The translations under genes and the position numbers were made by a program. 64,000 nt of DNA from Nocardia caishijiensis NBRC 108228 (GTDB lineage: Bacteria; Actinomycetota; Actinomycetes; Mycobacteriales; Mycobacteriaceae), in contig NZ_BDBE01000032.1 in NCBI RefSeq assembly GCF_001612825.1, forward strand, positions 1 through 64,000, in the 5' to 3' direction. Below are positions 43,536 through 52,447 of the stretch, in pieces. The notes below the pieces were generated by a model that did not search any database, had not been told where the DNA came from, and worked only from the letters and a program-made list of their open reading frames with translations. The number at the start of each line of letters is the position of its first letter. Position 1 is the first letter of the stretch.

Positions 43536-44549
43536 TCAGGCTGCGTGCTTCGCGGAGCGCTTGGGCTCGGAGCGGTAGCGGCTGGACGGGCCATCGATGC
43601 CGAGCAGCTTCCAGACCTTCTTGGCGATCGGGTTCATCAGACCGATCTCCTCGGCCAGGGCCCGCACGTCGATGAAGTAGTCCGCGAAGACCTGCTTGGC
43701 CTCCTTGGAGCCGTAGAACAGCTCCTTGCGGACGTCCTTGGGCATGTCGAACTGCTTGAAGAAGGTCTTGGGCGGGGTCGCGATCGCGCGGCCGAGCACG
43801 AACATGATGATCGGCATGGCGATCGACAGCACGGCCTTGTTGAACGCGGGCTGGGCCGGGACGTTCTTCTTCAGGAACTCGTGGGCGAAGGAGATGTGGC
43901 GAGCTTCCTCGGCCACGTGGATCGCCATCACGCCGCGCATGATCGGGTGGATGTCGTCACCCGAGCGCAGGATGTCCTTCTGGATGTGATCGATCGGCTC
44001 CTCACCCGCGAGCACGGCCATGAAGAAGAAGTTCGGGAACAGCGCACCGGCCGGAGCGGCCAGGTGGCGCAGCTGACGCACGAGCGGGTTCATGCCCGGC
44101 ACGTCGGCGACGCGGTTCACCATCTCCTGGAACATCAGAGTGTGGTTGTGCTCTTCGATCATCTCGTGCGAGCAGTACCGGAACTCCGGGTCGTTGTTCT
44201 TCAGGTTGAAGATGTGCTGCATCATGCCGATGATCAGGATGGCCTCGAACTGCAGGCCGACCTTGGCGACATTGGCCTGGCGCACCTTGCCGATGGCGAT
44301 CTTCTCGTCCAGCGGCAGCGCCTGGTACCAGGGGTGGCGGCCGATCGGGTCGGCGGAGGTGACCAGCACCCAGCGCTCGGGCTTGTAGTCCGGGTCGAAC
44401 TCCGGGTTGTCCCAGTCGATGTCCTCGAACGGGTCGAAGTGGCGATTCACCGAAGCCTCGGACAGCATCAGCAACTTCTCGGCGTACGCCTGAGCCTCCG
44501 CGACTACAGGATCGACGTCATGGTTGGTGGGCGCAGACATCGTCGTCAC
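43536..44549 (-). CDS. AurF-like diiron oxygenase
   Basis: A 337-aa helical protein of the AurF/p-aminobenzoate N-oxygenase superfamily. Candidate diiron ligands are in FEAILIIGMMQH, SHEMIEEHNHTLMFQEM and MAIHVAEEARHISFAHEFL, giving the Glu/His pairs of a four-helix diiron bundle. It is transcribed before fprB with 12 bp between them, so FprB is the likely electron donor. The substrate is unknown; the M. tuberculosis counterpart next to fprB is likewise uncharacterised. GTG 44549 has AGGAG 5 bases upstream; ATG 44540 is possible. Confidence 0.88.
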   Translation of the reverse strand: MTTMSAPTNHDVDPVVAEAQAYAEKLLMLSEASVNRHFDPFEDIDWDNPEFDPDYKPERWVLVTSADPIGRHPWYQALPLDEKIAIGKVRQANVAKVGLQFEAILIIGMMQHIFNLKNNDPEFRYCSHEMIEEHNHTLMFQEMVNRVADVPGMNPLVRQLRHLAAPAGALFPNFFFMAVLAGEEPIDHIQKDILRSGDDIHPIMRGVMAIHVAEEARHISFAHEFLKKNVPAQPAFNKAVLSIAMPIIMFVLGRAIATPPKTFFKQFDMPKDVRKELFYGSKEAKQVFADYFIDVRALAEEIGLMNPIAKKVWKLLGIDGPSSRYRSEPKRSAKHAA

Positions 44550-44811
44550 TGCCTCTCCTCAAGGGACGTTTACTGTTTCCAATAGTTACACCTACGAGTG
44601 GTCACGTCAACTCCGCGAATACCCGGAATCCGGGTCGTACACCCCCGCACGCGGCGCCCGGAAAAGCTACTCACCAGTAAAAACGCCTCTACCTGTGACA
44701 CCGTGTCATGCACAGTCCTCGAATCCGCGTGGTGAGATCGGGAAAATTCTTCGAGACGGGCGCGTCGCGGGACCGGCGGTACCGACTACCTGCGGTGATC
44801 CGCGAAAGACG

Positions 44812-44843
44812 CGAGGCCCCGCGACGGCTGTCGCGGGGCCTCG
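44812..44843 (-). terminator. Terminator of the sulfate-transport operon
   Basis: A 14-bp perfect stem (44812-44825 with 44830-44843; GAGGCCCCGCGAC/GTCGCGGGGCCTC) and a 4-base loop, 12 bp beyond the cysA stop. Confidence 0.8.
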
Positions 44844-44855
44844 GTCGAGAGGATC

Positions 44856-45851
44856 TCAGGACTGCGGCAGATCCGGGATGCGCGTGGCGCGCGCGTAGAC
44901 CGTCTCGCCCTCGGTGAGTCGCAGGGCGGCGGCGTCGCCGCGCGTCACCTGCGCGGCGAACTGGTCGCCGGTCGCCGCGTTGCGCAGCTCGAGCCGAACC
45001 TCGAAACCGAGGCGGACGATCCGTTCCACGGTGGCCCGGGTGACCCCGGCCGACTCGGCCGTGCCCTCGTGCTCGGCCAGCGCCATGCTCGGATCGCGGC
45101 CGATGCGGATGTCGTGCGGGCGCACGAGGTGACCGTTGAGCCGGGCCACCGCACCGAGGAACGACATCACGAACTCGTTGGCGGGCCGGTCGTAGACGTC
45201 CTCGGGCGAACCGACCTGTTCGATACGGCCCTTGTTCATCACCGCGATCCGGTCGGCGACGTCGAGGGCCTCCTCCTGGTCGTGGGTGACCAGCACGGTG
45301 GTCACGTGGACCTCCTCGTGCAGGCGCCGCAGCCACTGACGCAGATCGGTGCGCACCTTGGCGTCCAGGGCACCGAACGGCTCGTCGAGCAGCAGCACCT
45401 GCGGGTCAACGGCCAGCGCGCGAGCCAGCGCCATGCGCTGACGCTGACCACCCGAGAGCTGCGCCGGGTACCGGTGCTGGAAACCGTCGAGACCGACGAT
45501 GCCGAGCAGTTCGTCGACCCGCTTGTCGATCTCCTTCTTGGGCCGCTTGCGGATCGTCAGCCCGAAGGCCACGTTGTCGCGCACGGTCATGTGCTTGAAC
45601 GCGGCGTAGTGCTGGAACACGAAGCCGATGTCGCGCTTCTGCGGCGGCACGTGGGTCACGTCGTTGCCCGCGATGACCACGACGCCGGAATCCAGGTTCT
45701 CCAGGCCCGCGATCGAGCGCAGCAGGGTGGACTTGCCCGAACCGGAGGGGCCGAGCAGGGCGGTCAGCTCGCCGGAGGGGATGTCGATGCTGACGTCGTC
45801 GAGAGCGGCGAAGGAACCGTAGTTCTTGCGCGCGTTGGTCACGGTGATCAT
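44856..45851 (-). CDS. cysA: Sulfate/thiosulfate ABC transporter ATPase CysA
   Basis: The ATPase subunit of the sulfate importer, 331 aa. Walker A is [11 protein letters not shown], the signature is [15 protein letters not shown], Walker B is [12 protein letters not shown], and the switch His is in [10 protein letters not shown] short C-terminal TOBE-like domain follows. ATG 45851 overlaps the cysW stop (ATGA). It works with CysT, CysW and SubI encoded upstream. Confidence 0.97.
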   Translation of the reverse strand: MITVTNARKNYGSFAALDDVSIDIPSGELTALLGPSGSGKSTLLRSIAGLENLDSGVVVIAGNDVTHVPPQKRDIGFVFQHYAAFKHMTVRDNVAFGLTIRKRPKKEIDKRVDELLGIVGLDGFQHRYPAQLSGGQRQRMALARALAVDPQVLLLDEPFGALDAKVRTDLRQWLRRLHEEVHVTTVLVTHDQEEALDVADRIAVMNKGRIEQVGSPEDVYDRPANEFVMSFLGAVARLNGHLVRPHDIRIGRDPSMALAEHEGTAESAGVTRATVERIVRLGFEVRLELRNAATGDQFAAQVTRGDAAALRLTEGETVYARATRIPDLPQS

Positions 45852-46654
45852 TCGGTGCCCCGCTTGCGTTCGAGAAGAGTCATCAGGAGGAGTACGACCA
45901 GGGCCATGCCCATCAGCAGGGTGGCCGCGCTGTAGGCGCCGAAGGTGTTGTGGTCGTTGATGTAGCGGCCGTGAACCAGCAGGGTCAGCGTCTGGGACTC
46001 GCCGGGCAGCGCGGTGGAAACCATGATGACCGCACCGAACTCGCCCAACGCGCGGGCGACGGTGAGCACGACGCCGTAGGTCAGGCCCCAGCGGATGGCG
46101 GGCAGCGTGATGCGCCAGAACGTCTGCCAGCGCGAGGCCCCGAGCGTGGCGGCCGCCTGTTCTTGATCGTCGCCGATCTCGTGCAGCACCGGTTCCACCT
46201 CGCGCACCACGAACGGCAGCGTCACGAAGATGGTGGCGATGACCATGCCCGGCAGACTGAAGATGACCTTGAAGCCGAGCGTCTCCAGTCCACCGAACCA
46301 ACCACCGGCACCCCAGAGCAGGATCAGCGACACACCGACGACCACCGGCGACACCGCGAACGGCAGGTCGACGATGCCCTGCACCAGGCTGCGCCCGGGG
46401 AACTTGCTACGCACCAGGGCCAGCGCGGTGATCACCCCGAACACCACGTTCAACGGGACGACGATGGCGACGATGATCATCGACAGCTGGAACGCCGACT
46501 GCGCGGCGGGCGTGGTGATCGACTCGAGGAACGCGCCGATCCCCCGCTCGAACGTGCGCCACAGGATGATGACCAGCGGCAACACCAGCAGTACGGCCAG
46601 GTAGCCGAGCGCGACGGTACGCAGCGAGAGCCGGGTGAACGCGGACAGTCTCAT
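45848..46654 (-). CDS. cysW: Sulfate ABC transporter permease CysW
   Basis: A 268-aa permease of the CysTW type with about six membrane helices. The EAA loop is [21 protein letters not shown], and [17 protein letters not shown] is characteristic of sulfate/molybdate permeases. It overlaps cysT and cysA by 4 bp each, which keeps subunit synthesis coupled. Confidence 0.96.
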   Translation of the reverse strand: MRLSAFTRLSLRTVALGYLAVLLVLPLVIILWRTFERGIGAFLESITTPAAQSAFQLSMIIVAIVVPLNVVFGVITALALVRSKFPGRSLVQGIVDLPFAVSPVVVGVSLILLWGAGGWFGGLETLGFKVIFSLPGMVIATIFVTLPFVVREVEPVLHEIGDDQEQAAATLGASRWQTFWRITLPAIRWGLTYGVVLTVARALGEFGAVIMVSTALPGESQTLTLLVHGRYINDHNTFGAYSAATLLMGMALVVLLLMTLLERKRGTE

Positions 46655-47550
46655 CGGGCCGCCTCTTCCTTGCGCGAGGACCGTTCGGCCAGAATCCGCA
46701 GCACGAGCAGGCTGACGAACGAGATCACCAGCAGCGCCACCGACACCGCGGCCGCGTTCACCGGCCGGTCGACCTCGATCTGCTGCTGGATGTACTGCGA
46801 GGTCATCTGGGTCTCGCGCGGGATGTTGCCGCCGATCAGCACCACCGACCCGTACTCGCCGATGGCCCGGGCGAAGGCGAGGCCGCCGCCGGAGATGATC
46901 GCGGGGGTGAGGGTGGGCAGCACGATCCGGCGGAAGGTGATCCAGTTGTTGGCGCCGAGCGACAGGGCCGCCTGCTCGACCTCCTTGTCGACCTCGATGA
47001 GCACCGGCTGCACCGACCGCACCACGAACGGCAGCGTCACGAAGGCCAGCGCCACGACGAGTCCGGGCTGTGAGGCGTTGAGGTGGATGTCGATCGGGCT
47101 GTTCGGGCCGTAGAGCGACAGCAACACGATGGAGGCCACGATCGTCGGCAACGCGAACGGCAGGTCGATCAGCGCGTTCACGATCCCCTTGCCGGGGAAT
47201 TCGTCGCGCACCAGTACCCACGCGATCAGGGTGCCCATCAGCACGTTGATCACCGCGACGATCACCGAGACGCCGATGGTCACCTTCAGCGAGTCGAGCG
47301 CGGCGGGCGCGGTGACCGCGTCCCAGAATCCGCCCCAGCCGTCCTCGAACGAGCTGACGGTGAGGGCCGCGAGCGGCAGCAGCACGATGACGCTGAGCCA
47401 CAGCACAGCGACACCGATGCCGAACGGGCCGACCGAGCCGGTGACGCGCAGCCACGACAGGCGGCTGCCCGTGGAGCTTTTCTCAGATTTCGCGGCACCG
47501 CCGGGACCGGGGGTGTCCCCGGTCCCGGCGTGCCCACTGCTGTCAGTCAC
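46651..47550 (-). CDS. cysT: Sulfate ABC transporter permease CysT
   Basis: A 299-aa permease with about six membrane helices. The EAA loop is EVEQAALSLGANNWITFRRI, followed by ARAIGEYGSVVLIGGNIPRE, the CysT version of the permease motif. GTG 47550 (VTDSSGHAG) is preferred; a longer form to 47688 would overlap subI. It is paired with CysW to form the channel. Confidence 0.96.
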   Translation of the reverse strand: MTDSSGHAGTGDTPGPGGAAKSEKSSTGSRLSWLRVTGSVGPFGIGVAVLWLSVIVLLPLAALTVSSFEDGWGGFWDAVTAPAALDSLKVTIGVSVIVAVINVLMGTLIAWVLVRDEFPGKGIVNALIDLPFALPTIVASIVLLSLYGPNSPIDIHLNASQPGLVVALAFVTLPFVVRSVQPVLIEVDKEVEQAALSLGANNWITFRRIVLPTLTPAIISGGGLAFARAIGEYGSVVLIGGNIPRETQMTSQYIQQQIEVDRPVNAAAVSVALLVISFVSLLVLRILAERSSRKEEAAR

Positions 47551-47585
47551 AGTTGTCCAGTATCGCGTGTGCGCTGGGTCACGGC

Positions 47586-48635
47586 CTACTTGGTCGCCTG
47601 GTCGTAGATGACCGCGACCTTGCCGGTGCCCTGGGCGAACAGTTCCTTGTCGACCGTCTTCCAGCCGCCGAGGTCGTCGATGGTCCACAGCTTGGTCGGC
47701 TGCGGGAAGTCGGCGGCGAACTCGGCGGCGACCTTCGGGTCGACCGGGCGGAAACCGGCCTGCGCCCAGGCCTTCTGACCGGCCGGGGTGAACAGGAAGT
47801 CGCGGAAGGCCAGCGCCTTGGCCTGGTTCTTGGCGTTCTTGAGCACCGCGACCGGGTTTTCGATCTTGAAGGTGACCGGCGGGTTGATGTGCTCGATCGG
47901 GTCGCCGTTGCGCTCGGAGAAGATGGCCTCGTTCTCGTAGCTCAGCAGCACGTCACCGGTGCCCTGCAGGAAGGTCTCGGTGGCTTCGCGGCCCGACTTG
48001 GGCTGCACCTTGACGTGCTCGGGCGAGATCAGCTGGGTCAGGTAGTCCAGGCCCGCCTGCGGGTTCTTGCCGCCGTCGCTCTTGGCCGCGTACGGCGCGA
48101 GCAGGTTCCACTTGGCCGAACCGGAGCTGAACGGATTCGGGGTGACGACCTCGACGCCCGGCTTCACCAGGTCGTCCCAGTCCTTGATGCCCTTGGGGTT
48201 GCCCTTGCGCACCACCAGGGTCACCACCGAACCGAACGGGATGCCCTTGCTCGCGTCGGCGTTCCAGTTCGACTCGACCAGGCCCGCGTCGACGAGGCGG
48301 GTGATGTCGGGTTCGACCGAGAAGTTCACGATGTCGGCCTCGGCGCCGTCCTTGACCTTGCGGGACTGGTCGCCCGAGGCGCCGTAGGAGGCCTGGACCT
48401 GGACGCCCTTGCCCGCTTCGGTCTTGTTGAACTCGGGAACGACCTTGTCGAAGCCCGGCTTGGGGACAGCGTAGGCGTAGAGGTTGATCGTGCCCGCGCT
48501 GCCGTCGGCGGCCGAGTCGCCGCCGGTGGAGTCGCTGGCCCCGCCGCCGCAGGCCGACAGGGTGATGGCGGCCACAGCGGTGAGGGCGACAACGGCGACG
48601 CGACGGCGCGAGCCGAATCGGATGATGCGAGACAT
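47586..48635 (-). CDS. subI: Sulfate-binding lipoprotein SubI
   Basis: The extracytoplasmic receptor of the sulfate importer, 349 aa. A twin-Arg-like basic N-terminus (RRRVAVVALTAVAAITL) leads to the lipobox SAC. The mature part has the Sbp pattern NVSYD-like ASYGASGDQS, PNPFSSGSAKWN and YENEA. ATG 48635 has GAAAGG 9 bases upstream. Unlike nirA, its upstream region shows no Cys leader peptide. Confidence 0.95.
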   Translation of the reverse strand: MSRIIRFGSRRRVAVVALTAVAAITLSACGGGASDSTGGDSAADGSAGTINLYAYAVPKPGFDKVVPEFNKTEAGKGVQVQASYGASGDQSRKVKDGAEADIVNFSVEPDITRLVDAGLVESNWNADASKGIPFGSVVTLVVRKGNPKGIKDWDDLVKPGVEVVTPNPFSSGSAKWNLLAPYAAKSDGGKNPQAGLDYLTQLISPEHVKVQPKSGREATETFLQGTGDVLLSYENEAIFSERNGDPIEHINPPVTFKIENPVAVLKNAKNQAKALAFRDFLFTPAGQKAWAQAGFRPVDPKVAAEFAADFPQPTKLWTIDDLGGWKTVDKELFAQGTGKVAVIYDQATK

Positions 48636-48976
48636 CGGGGTGAACCTTTCGGAAAGGACCTGCCTGCCAACGGTGTTCGTCGGGGCGGGTTGACGCATGT
48701 CGAGAATTGGCGCGACTCGGGCCAGTGGCCCCTGGAGTGACGAACGACACCTGCGAAAGGAAAGCGCGCGCCAGTCTACTGGGGAGAAACGCGCAGGAGT
48801 GTCCGGTGGCCGATCAACGACAGAGAATGTCGGCGACAGCGAGGTTGCCGACAGCGATCAACGCCAGTTCATGGCGGATCTGCGGGGCGACACTCGATGA
48901 CACAGGCGAACTGTAGCAGATTTGTGCATGATGGTTCGAATCGACGAGAGTTCAACAACGAGGGGGGATTTCAGCC
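48636..48976. promoter_or_regulatory. Divergent promoter region of subI and the M48 gene
   Basis: 341 bp with no gene. On the minus strand a -10-like TAGACT (complement of 48773-48778) would give a subI leader of about 130 bases. Small palindromes GGGCCAGTGGCCC (48719-48731) and CCAGTCTACTGG (48771-48782) flank the promoter and may bind the regulator of sulfate uptake. Confidence 0.4.
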
Positions 48977-50026
48977 ATGACCATGGCTCCTGACCGGGTA
49001 CGGACGCGTTTTCCGGAGATCAGCACCCGCACCTGGGAACACCCGGCCGATCGCACCGCCCTGGTGACGCTGCGGTCGCTGAGCGGCTTCGACACCGTGC
49101 TGCGCGCGCTGTCGGGCCTGCTGCGGGAACGTCAGCACCGGTTGCTCTACCTGGCCACCGCGGTGCGGGTCGACGAACGCCAGTTCCGCACCCTGCACCA
49201 GTTGCGCGCCGACTGTGTCGGGGTACTCGACGCGCAGGTCACGCCGGAGATGTTCGTGCTGCAGGACCCGTCGGTGAACGCCTTGACCATCGGGATGGAC
49301 AAGCCGTTCATCGTGGTCACCACCGGTCTGCTCGAGCTGATGGACACCGAGGAGCTGCGGTTCGTCATCGGGCACGAGCTCGGGCACGCGCTGTCCGGGC
49401 ACGCGGTCTACCGCACGATGCTGATGCATCTGATGCGGTTGTCGGCCTCGGTGGGCTGGATGCCGGTGGGCGGTTGGGCGTTGCGGGCGATCGTGGCCGC
49501 CCTGATGGAGTGGAGCCGCAAGTCCGAGCTGTCGGGTGACCGCGCCGGTCTGCTGTGTTGCCAGGACGTGGACGCCTCGGTGCGCGTGCACATGAAGACC
49601 GCGGGCGGCGCCTGGCTGAAGGAGATGAACCACGGCGCGTTCCTCGACCAAGCCGACGACTACCTGCGCTCGGGCGACCTGCGCGACGGGGTGCTCAAAC
49701 TGCTCAACCTGGAATTGCAGTCGCATCCGTTCTCGGTGCTGCGCGCCGCCGAACTGCGCCGCTGGATCCAGTCCGGCGAGTACGACCGGGTGCTCTCGGG
49801 CACCTATCCACGCCGCGACCAGGACCGCAACGCACGCATCAGCGACGAGGTGAAGGAGGCCGCTCGCCACTACCGCGAGTCGTTCGACCAGTCCGAGGAC
49901 ATGCTGGTGCGCACCGTGCGCGATCTGGGCCGCGATGTGGGTTCGGCGGTGAACACCGTCGGCCAGGAAGTCGGCCGCACCGTTGCCGACCTGGGCAAAC
50001 GTTTCGACGACTGGCGCAAGAACTGA
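48977..50026 (+). CDS. M48-family zinc metalloprotease
   Basis: A 349-aa peptidase. The zinc site is HELGH (His133, Glu134, His137), with the third ligand Glu184 in RKSELSGDRAG. A hydrophobic stretch between them (LMRLSASVGWMPVGGWALRA) may associate with the membrane. The C-terminal helix-rich tail is not catalytic. There is no signal peptide, unlike HtpX with its two N-terminal helices. The target is unknown. Confidence 0.88.
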   Translation: MTMAPDRVRTRFPEISTRTWEHPADRTALVTLRSLSGFDTVLRALSGLLRERQHRLLYLATAVRVDERQFRTLHQLRADCVGVLDAQVTPEMFVLQDPSVNALTIGMDKPFIVVTTGLLELMDTEELRFVIGHELGHALSGHAVYRTMLMHLMRLSASVGWMPVGGWALRAIVAALMEWSRKSELSGDRAGLLCCQDVDASVRVHMKTAGGAWLKEMNHGAFLDQADDYLRSGDLRDGVLKLLNLELQSHPFSVLRAAELRRWIQSGEYDRVLSGTYPRRDQDRNARISDEVKEAARHYRESFDQSEDMLVRTVRDLGRDVGSAVNTVGQEVGRTVADLGKRFDDWRKN

Positions 50027-50033
50027 TCGCAAC

Positions 50034-50062
50034 GACCGGTGTGCGGTTCCCGCACGCCGGTC
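50034..50062. terminator. Terminator between the M48 gene and the small membrane genes
   Basis: GACCGG-T-GTGCGG and CCGCAC-G-CCGGTC form a 13-bp stem (50034-50046 with 50050-50062, one G-U pair) with a 3-base loop. It lies 8 bp after the M48 stop and touches the stop of the 25-aa ORF on the other strand. Confidence 0.75.
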
Positions 50063-50138
50063 ACCTGGTGAAGAACCAGGCGATGACGACCAGGACGAGC
50101 AGGGCGACGAGGGCGAGCTGAACGCGCGAACGTGGCAT
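50061..50138 (-). CDS. 25-aa single-helix membrane microprotein
   Basis: The ORF encodes MPRSRV followed by a 16-residue hydrophobic helix (QLALVALLVLVVIAWF) and FTR. Its ATG shares one base with the stop of the 82-aa gene upstream (TGATG), so it could be translated by re-initiation. No annotation pipeline would call it by length. The basic ends and uninterrupted helix argue against chance, but it is a prediction. Confidence 0.5.
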   Translation of the reverse strand: MPRSRVQLALVALLVLVVIAWFFTR

Positions 50139-50386
50139 CAGCGGGCACCACTGCCGACGGTCGGGCGCACCGGCGCGGGAGCCGGAGCGGGCGCGAGCTC
50201 GGGGCGGTCGTCGCGGCCGAGCGCGCGGAAGATCGCGCGCAGGGTGCGATCGAGGCCATAGGCGATGGCGAAGCTGATCGGAACCATGCCGACCAGGACG
50301 ACGAGGAACTGGGGAATGAACGGCAGCCCGGCCACCCACAGTTCGAAGCCGTCCCACCATCCTGCGATCCGTTGCACGACGACCAC
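50138..50386 (-). CDS. Small membrane protein
   Basis: An 82-aa protein from GTG 50386 (VVVVQRIAGWWDGFELWVAG) with one long hydrophobic helix (FIPQFLVVLVGMVPISFAIAYGL) and a Pro/Ala-rich cytoplasmic tail. M. tuberculosis has a small membrane gene next to subI (Rv2401A, from memory) that may correspond. It is coupled to the 25-aa ORF downstream. The function is unknown. Confidence 0.65.
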   Translation of the reverse strand: MVVVQRIAGWWDGFELWVAGLPFIPQFLVVLVGMVPISFAIAYGLDRTLRAIFRALGRDDRPELAPAPAPAPVRPTVGSGAR

Positions 50387-50473
50387 ACTAGTAGGTCGTC
50401 GTGAACACCCGTCACGACCGGGCGGTTCGACCGCCGCGGTGGACGCGGGCGCGCATCGCACAGATCATGGGGT

Positions 50474-52447
50474 ATGCCCTCTTCTCCCGAAGACAGCCTG
50501 CCGATTCTGACGCCGGTGCTCTCGAGTGGTCGACGAGGCGCCTTCCCACCGATCGACGACTACGCCTTCCTGTCCGACTGCGAGACCAACTGCCTGATCG
50601 CCAGCAGCGGGTCGGTGGAGTGGATGTGCGTGCCACGGCCGGACTCACCGAGTGTGTTCGGCGCGGTCCTCGATCGTGCCGCCGGGCACTTCCGGATCGG
50701 CCCGTACGGCGTGCACGTGCCCGCCGCGCGGCGCTATCTGCCGGGCGGAATGATCCTGGAAACCACCTGGCAGACCGAGACCGGCTGGATGATCGTGCGT
50801 GACGCGCTGGTCCTCGGCCCCTGGCACAACACCACCTCCCGTTCGCGCAGCTTCCGCCGCACCCCGATGGACTGGGACGCCGAGCACATCCTGCTGCGGA
50901 CGGTGAAGTGTGTGAGCGGCACGGTGGAGTTGGAGATGAGCTGCGAGCCGTCGTTCGACTACCACCGTGACGGTGCGCGCTGGGAGTACTCCGGCAAGGT
51001 CTACGAGCGGGCCACCGCGTCGTGCACCGCCGACGACGACTGCCCGAGCCTGACCCTCACCACCGACCTCCGGCTCGGATTGGAGGGGCGTGAGGCGCGG
51101 GCGCGCACCAGGATGAGCGAAGGCGACAACAGGTTCGTCGCGCTCACCTGGTCGGAGCTGCCCGCGCCCACCTCCTTCGAGGAGGCGGCCGACAAGATGT
51201 GGACCACGGCCGAATGCTGGCGACGCTGGATCACCCTCGGCGACTTCCCCGATCACCCGTGGCGCAACTACCTGCAACGCAGCGCGCTCACGCTCAAGGG
51301 CCTGACCTACGCCCCCACCGGCGCCCTGCTCGCCGCACCGACCACGTCACTACCGGAAACCCCTGGCGGTGAACGCAATTGGGACTACCGCTACACGTGG
51401 GTTCGCGACTCCAGCTTCGCCCTGTGGGGCCTGTACACCCTCGGCCTCGACCACGAGGCCGACGATTTCTTCAACTTCCTCAACGACGTGACCACCGGCG
51501 ACAACGGCGACGCCGTCCCCCTGCAGGTGCTCTACGGAATCGGCGGCGAGCGCCGGATCACCGAGCACACGCTGCCCGACCTGTCCGGCTACGACTACTC
51601 CCAGCCGGTGCGCATCGGCAACGCCGCCTACGACCAGGACCAGCACGACATCTGGGGCACCATGCTCGACGCGGTGTACCTGCACATGAAGTCGCGCCAG
51701 CAGGTACCGGACTCGTTGTGGCCCATGCTCGAACGCACCGTGAACGCGGCGATCAACCACTGGCGCGAACCCGATCGCGGCATCTGGGAGGTGCGCGGCG
51801 AACCGCAGCACTTCACCGCCTCCAAGGTGATGTGCTGGGTGGCGCTCGACCGGGGTGCCCGGCTGGCGGAGCTGCACGGCAAGCGCGCCCAGGCGACCAG
51901 GTGGTTCGAGATCGCCGAGGAGATCCGCGACGACGTGCTGGCCAACGGTGTCGACGCCGAGGGTGTGTTCACCCAGACCTACGGCGGCACCACCCTCGAC
52001 GCCTCCCTGCTGCTGATCGTGCTCACCCGGTTCCTGCCCGCCGACGACCCCCGCGTGCGGGCGACCGTGCTGGCCATCGCCGACCGGCTCACCGTGTCCG
52101 GGCTGGTCCTGCGCTACGACACCGAAACCACCGACGACGGATTGTCCGGCGAGGAGGGCACCTTCACCATCTGCTCGTTCTGGCTGGTGTCGGCGCTGGT
52201 GGAGATCGGTGAGCTGGAACGGGCCACCCATCTGTGCGAACGGCTGCTCGGCCTGGCGAGTCCGCTGCGGCTCTACGCCGAGGAGATCGATCCGAGGACG
52301 GGCAGGCACCTGGGCAACTATCCGCAGGCATTCACCCACCTCGCGCTCATCAACGCGGTGACCCACGTGATCCGAGCCGAGGACTCACGCCAGGCCGGTC
52401 AGTTCCAGCCCGCGCACTCCCCGGCCCACCACCAGACGAGTCAGTAG
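50474..52447 (+). CDS. Glycoside hydrolase family 15 protein, probable trehalase
   Basis: A 657-aa GH15 enzyme. The N-terminal beta domain carries PPIDDYAFLSDCETNCLI and GSVEWMCVPRPDSPSVFG. The (alpha/alpha)6 barrel has GERNWDYRYTWVRDSSFALW and the catalytic-side motif GEEGTFTICSFWLV. The mycobacterial counterpart (Rv2402/MSMEG_4535, from memory) has trehalase activity, so conversion of trehalose to glucose is the best call. There is no signal peptide. It is convergent with the dynamin gene, overlapping its 3' end by 7 bp. Confidence 0.9.
   Translation: MPSSPEDSLPILTPVLSSGRRGAFPPIDDYAFLSDCETNCLIASSGSVEWMCVPRPDSPSVFGAVLDRAAGHFRIGPYGVHVPAARRYLPGGMILETTWQTETGWMIVRDALVLGPWHNTTSRSRSFRRTPMDWDAEHILLRTVKCVSGTVELEMSCEPSFDYHRDGARWEYSGKVYERATASCTADDDCPSLTLTTDLRLGLEGREARARTRMSEGDNRFVALTWSELPAPTSFEEAADKMWTTAECWRRWITLGDFPDHPWRNYLQRSALTLKGLTYAPTGALLAAPTTSLPETPGGERNWDYRYTWVRDSSFALWGLYTLGLDHEADDFFNFLNDVTTGDNGDAVPLQVLYGIGGERRITEHTLPDLSGYDYSQPVRIGNAAYDQDQHDIWGTMLDAVYLHMKSRQQVPDSLWPMLERTVNAAINHWREPDRGIWEVRGEPQHFTASKVMCWVALDRGARLAELHGKRAQATRWFEIAEEIRDDVLANGVDAEGVFTQTYGGTTLDASLLLIVLTRFLPADDPRVRATVLAIADRLTVSGLVLRYDTETTDDGLSGEEGTFTICSFWLVSALVEIGELERATHLCERLLGLASPLRLYAEEIDPRTGRHLGNYPQAFTHLALINAVTHVIRAEDSRQAGQFQPAHSPAHHQTSQ

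Noticed and set aside
41904-44585. An 893-codon open frame on the plus strand opposite fprB and the AurF-like gene
   Set aside because: High GC makes long antisense frames common. The translation is rich in Arg, His and Val without any motif, while the minus strand encodes complete conserved proteins.
48636-48976. A second Cys leader peptide before subI
   Set aside because: Reading all three minus-strand frames of the leader found no short ORF with clustered Cys codons.
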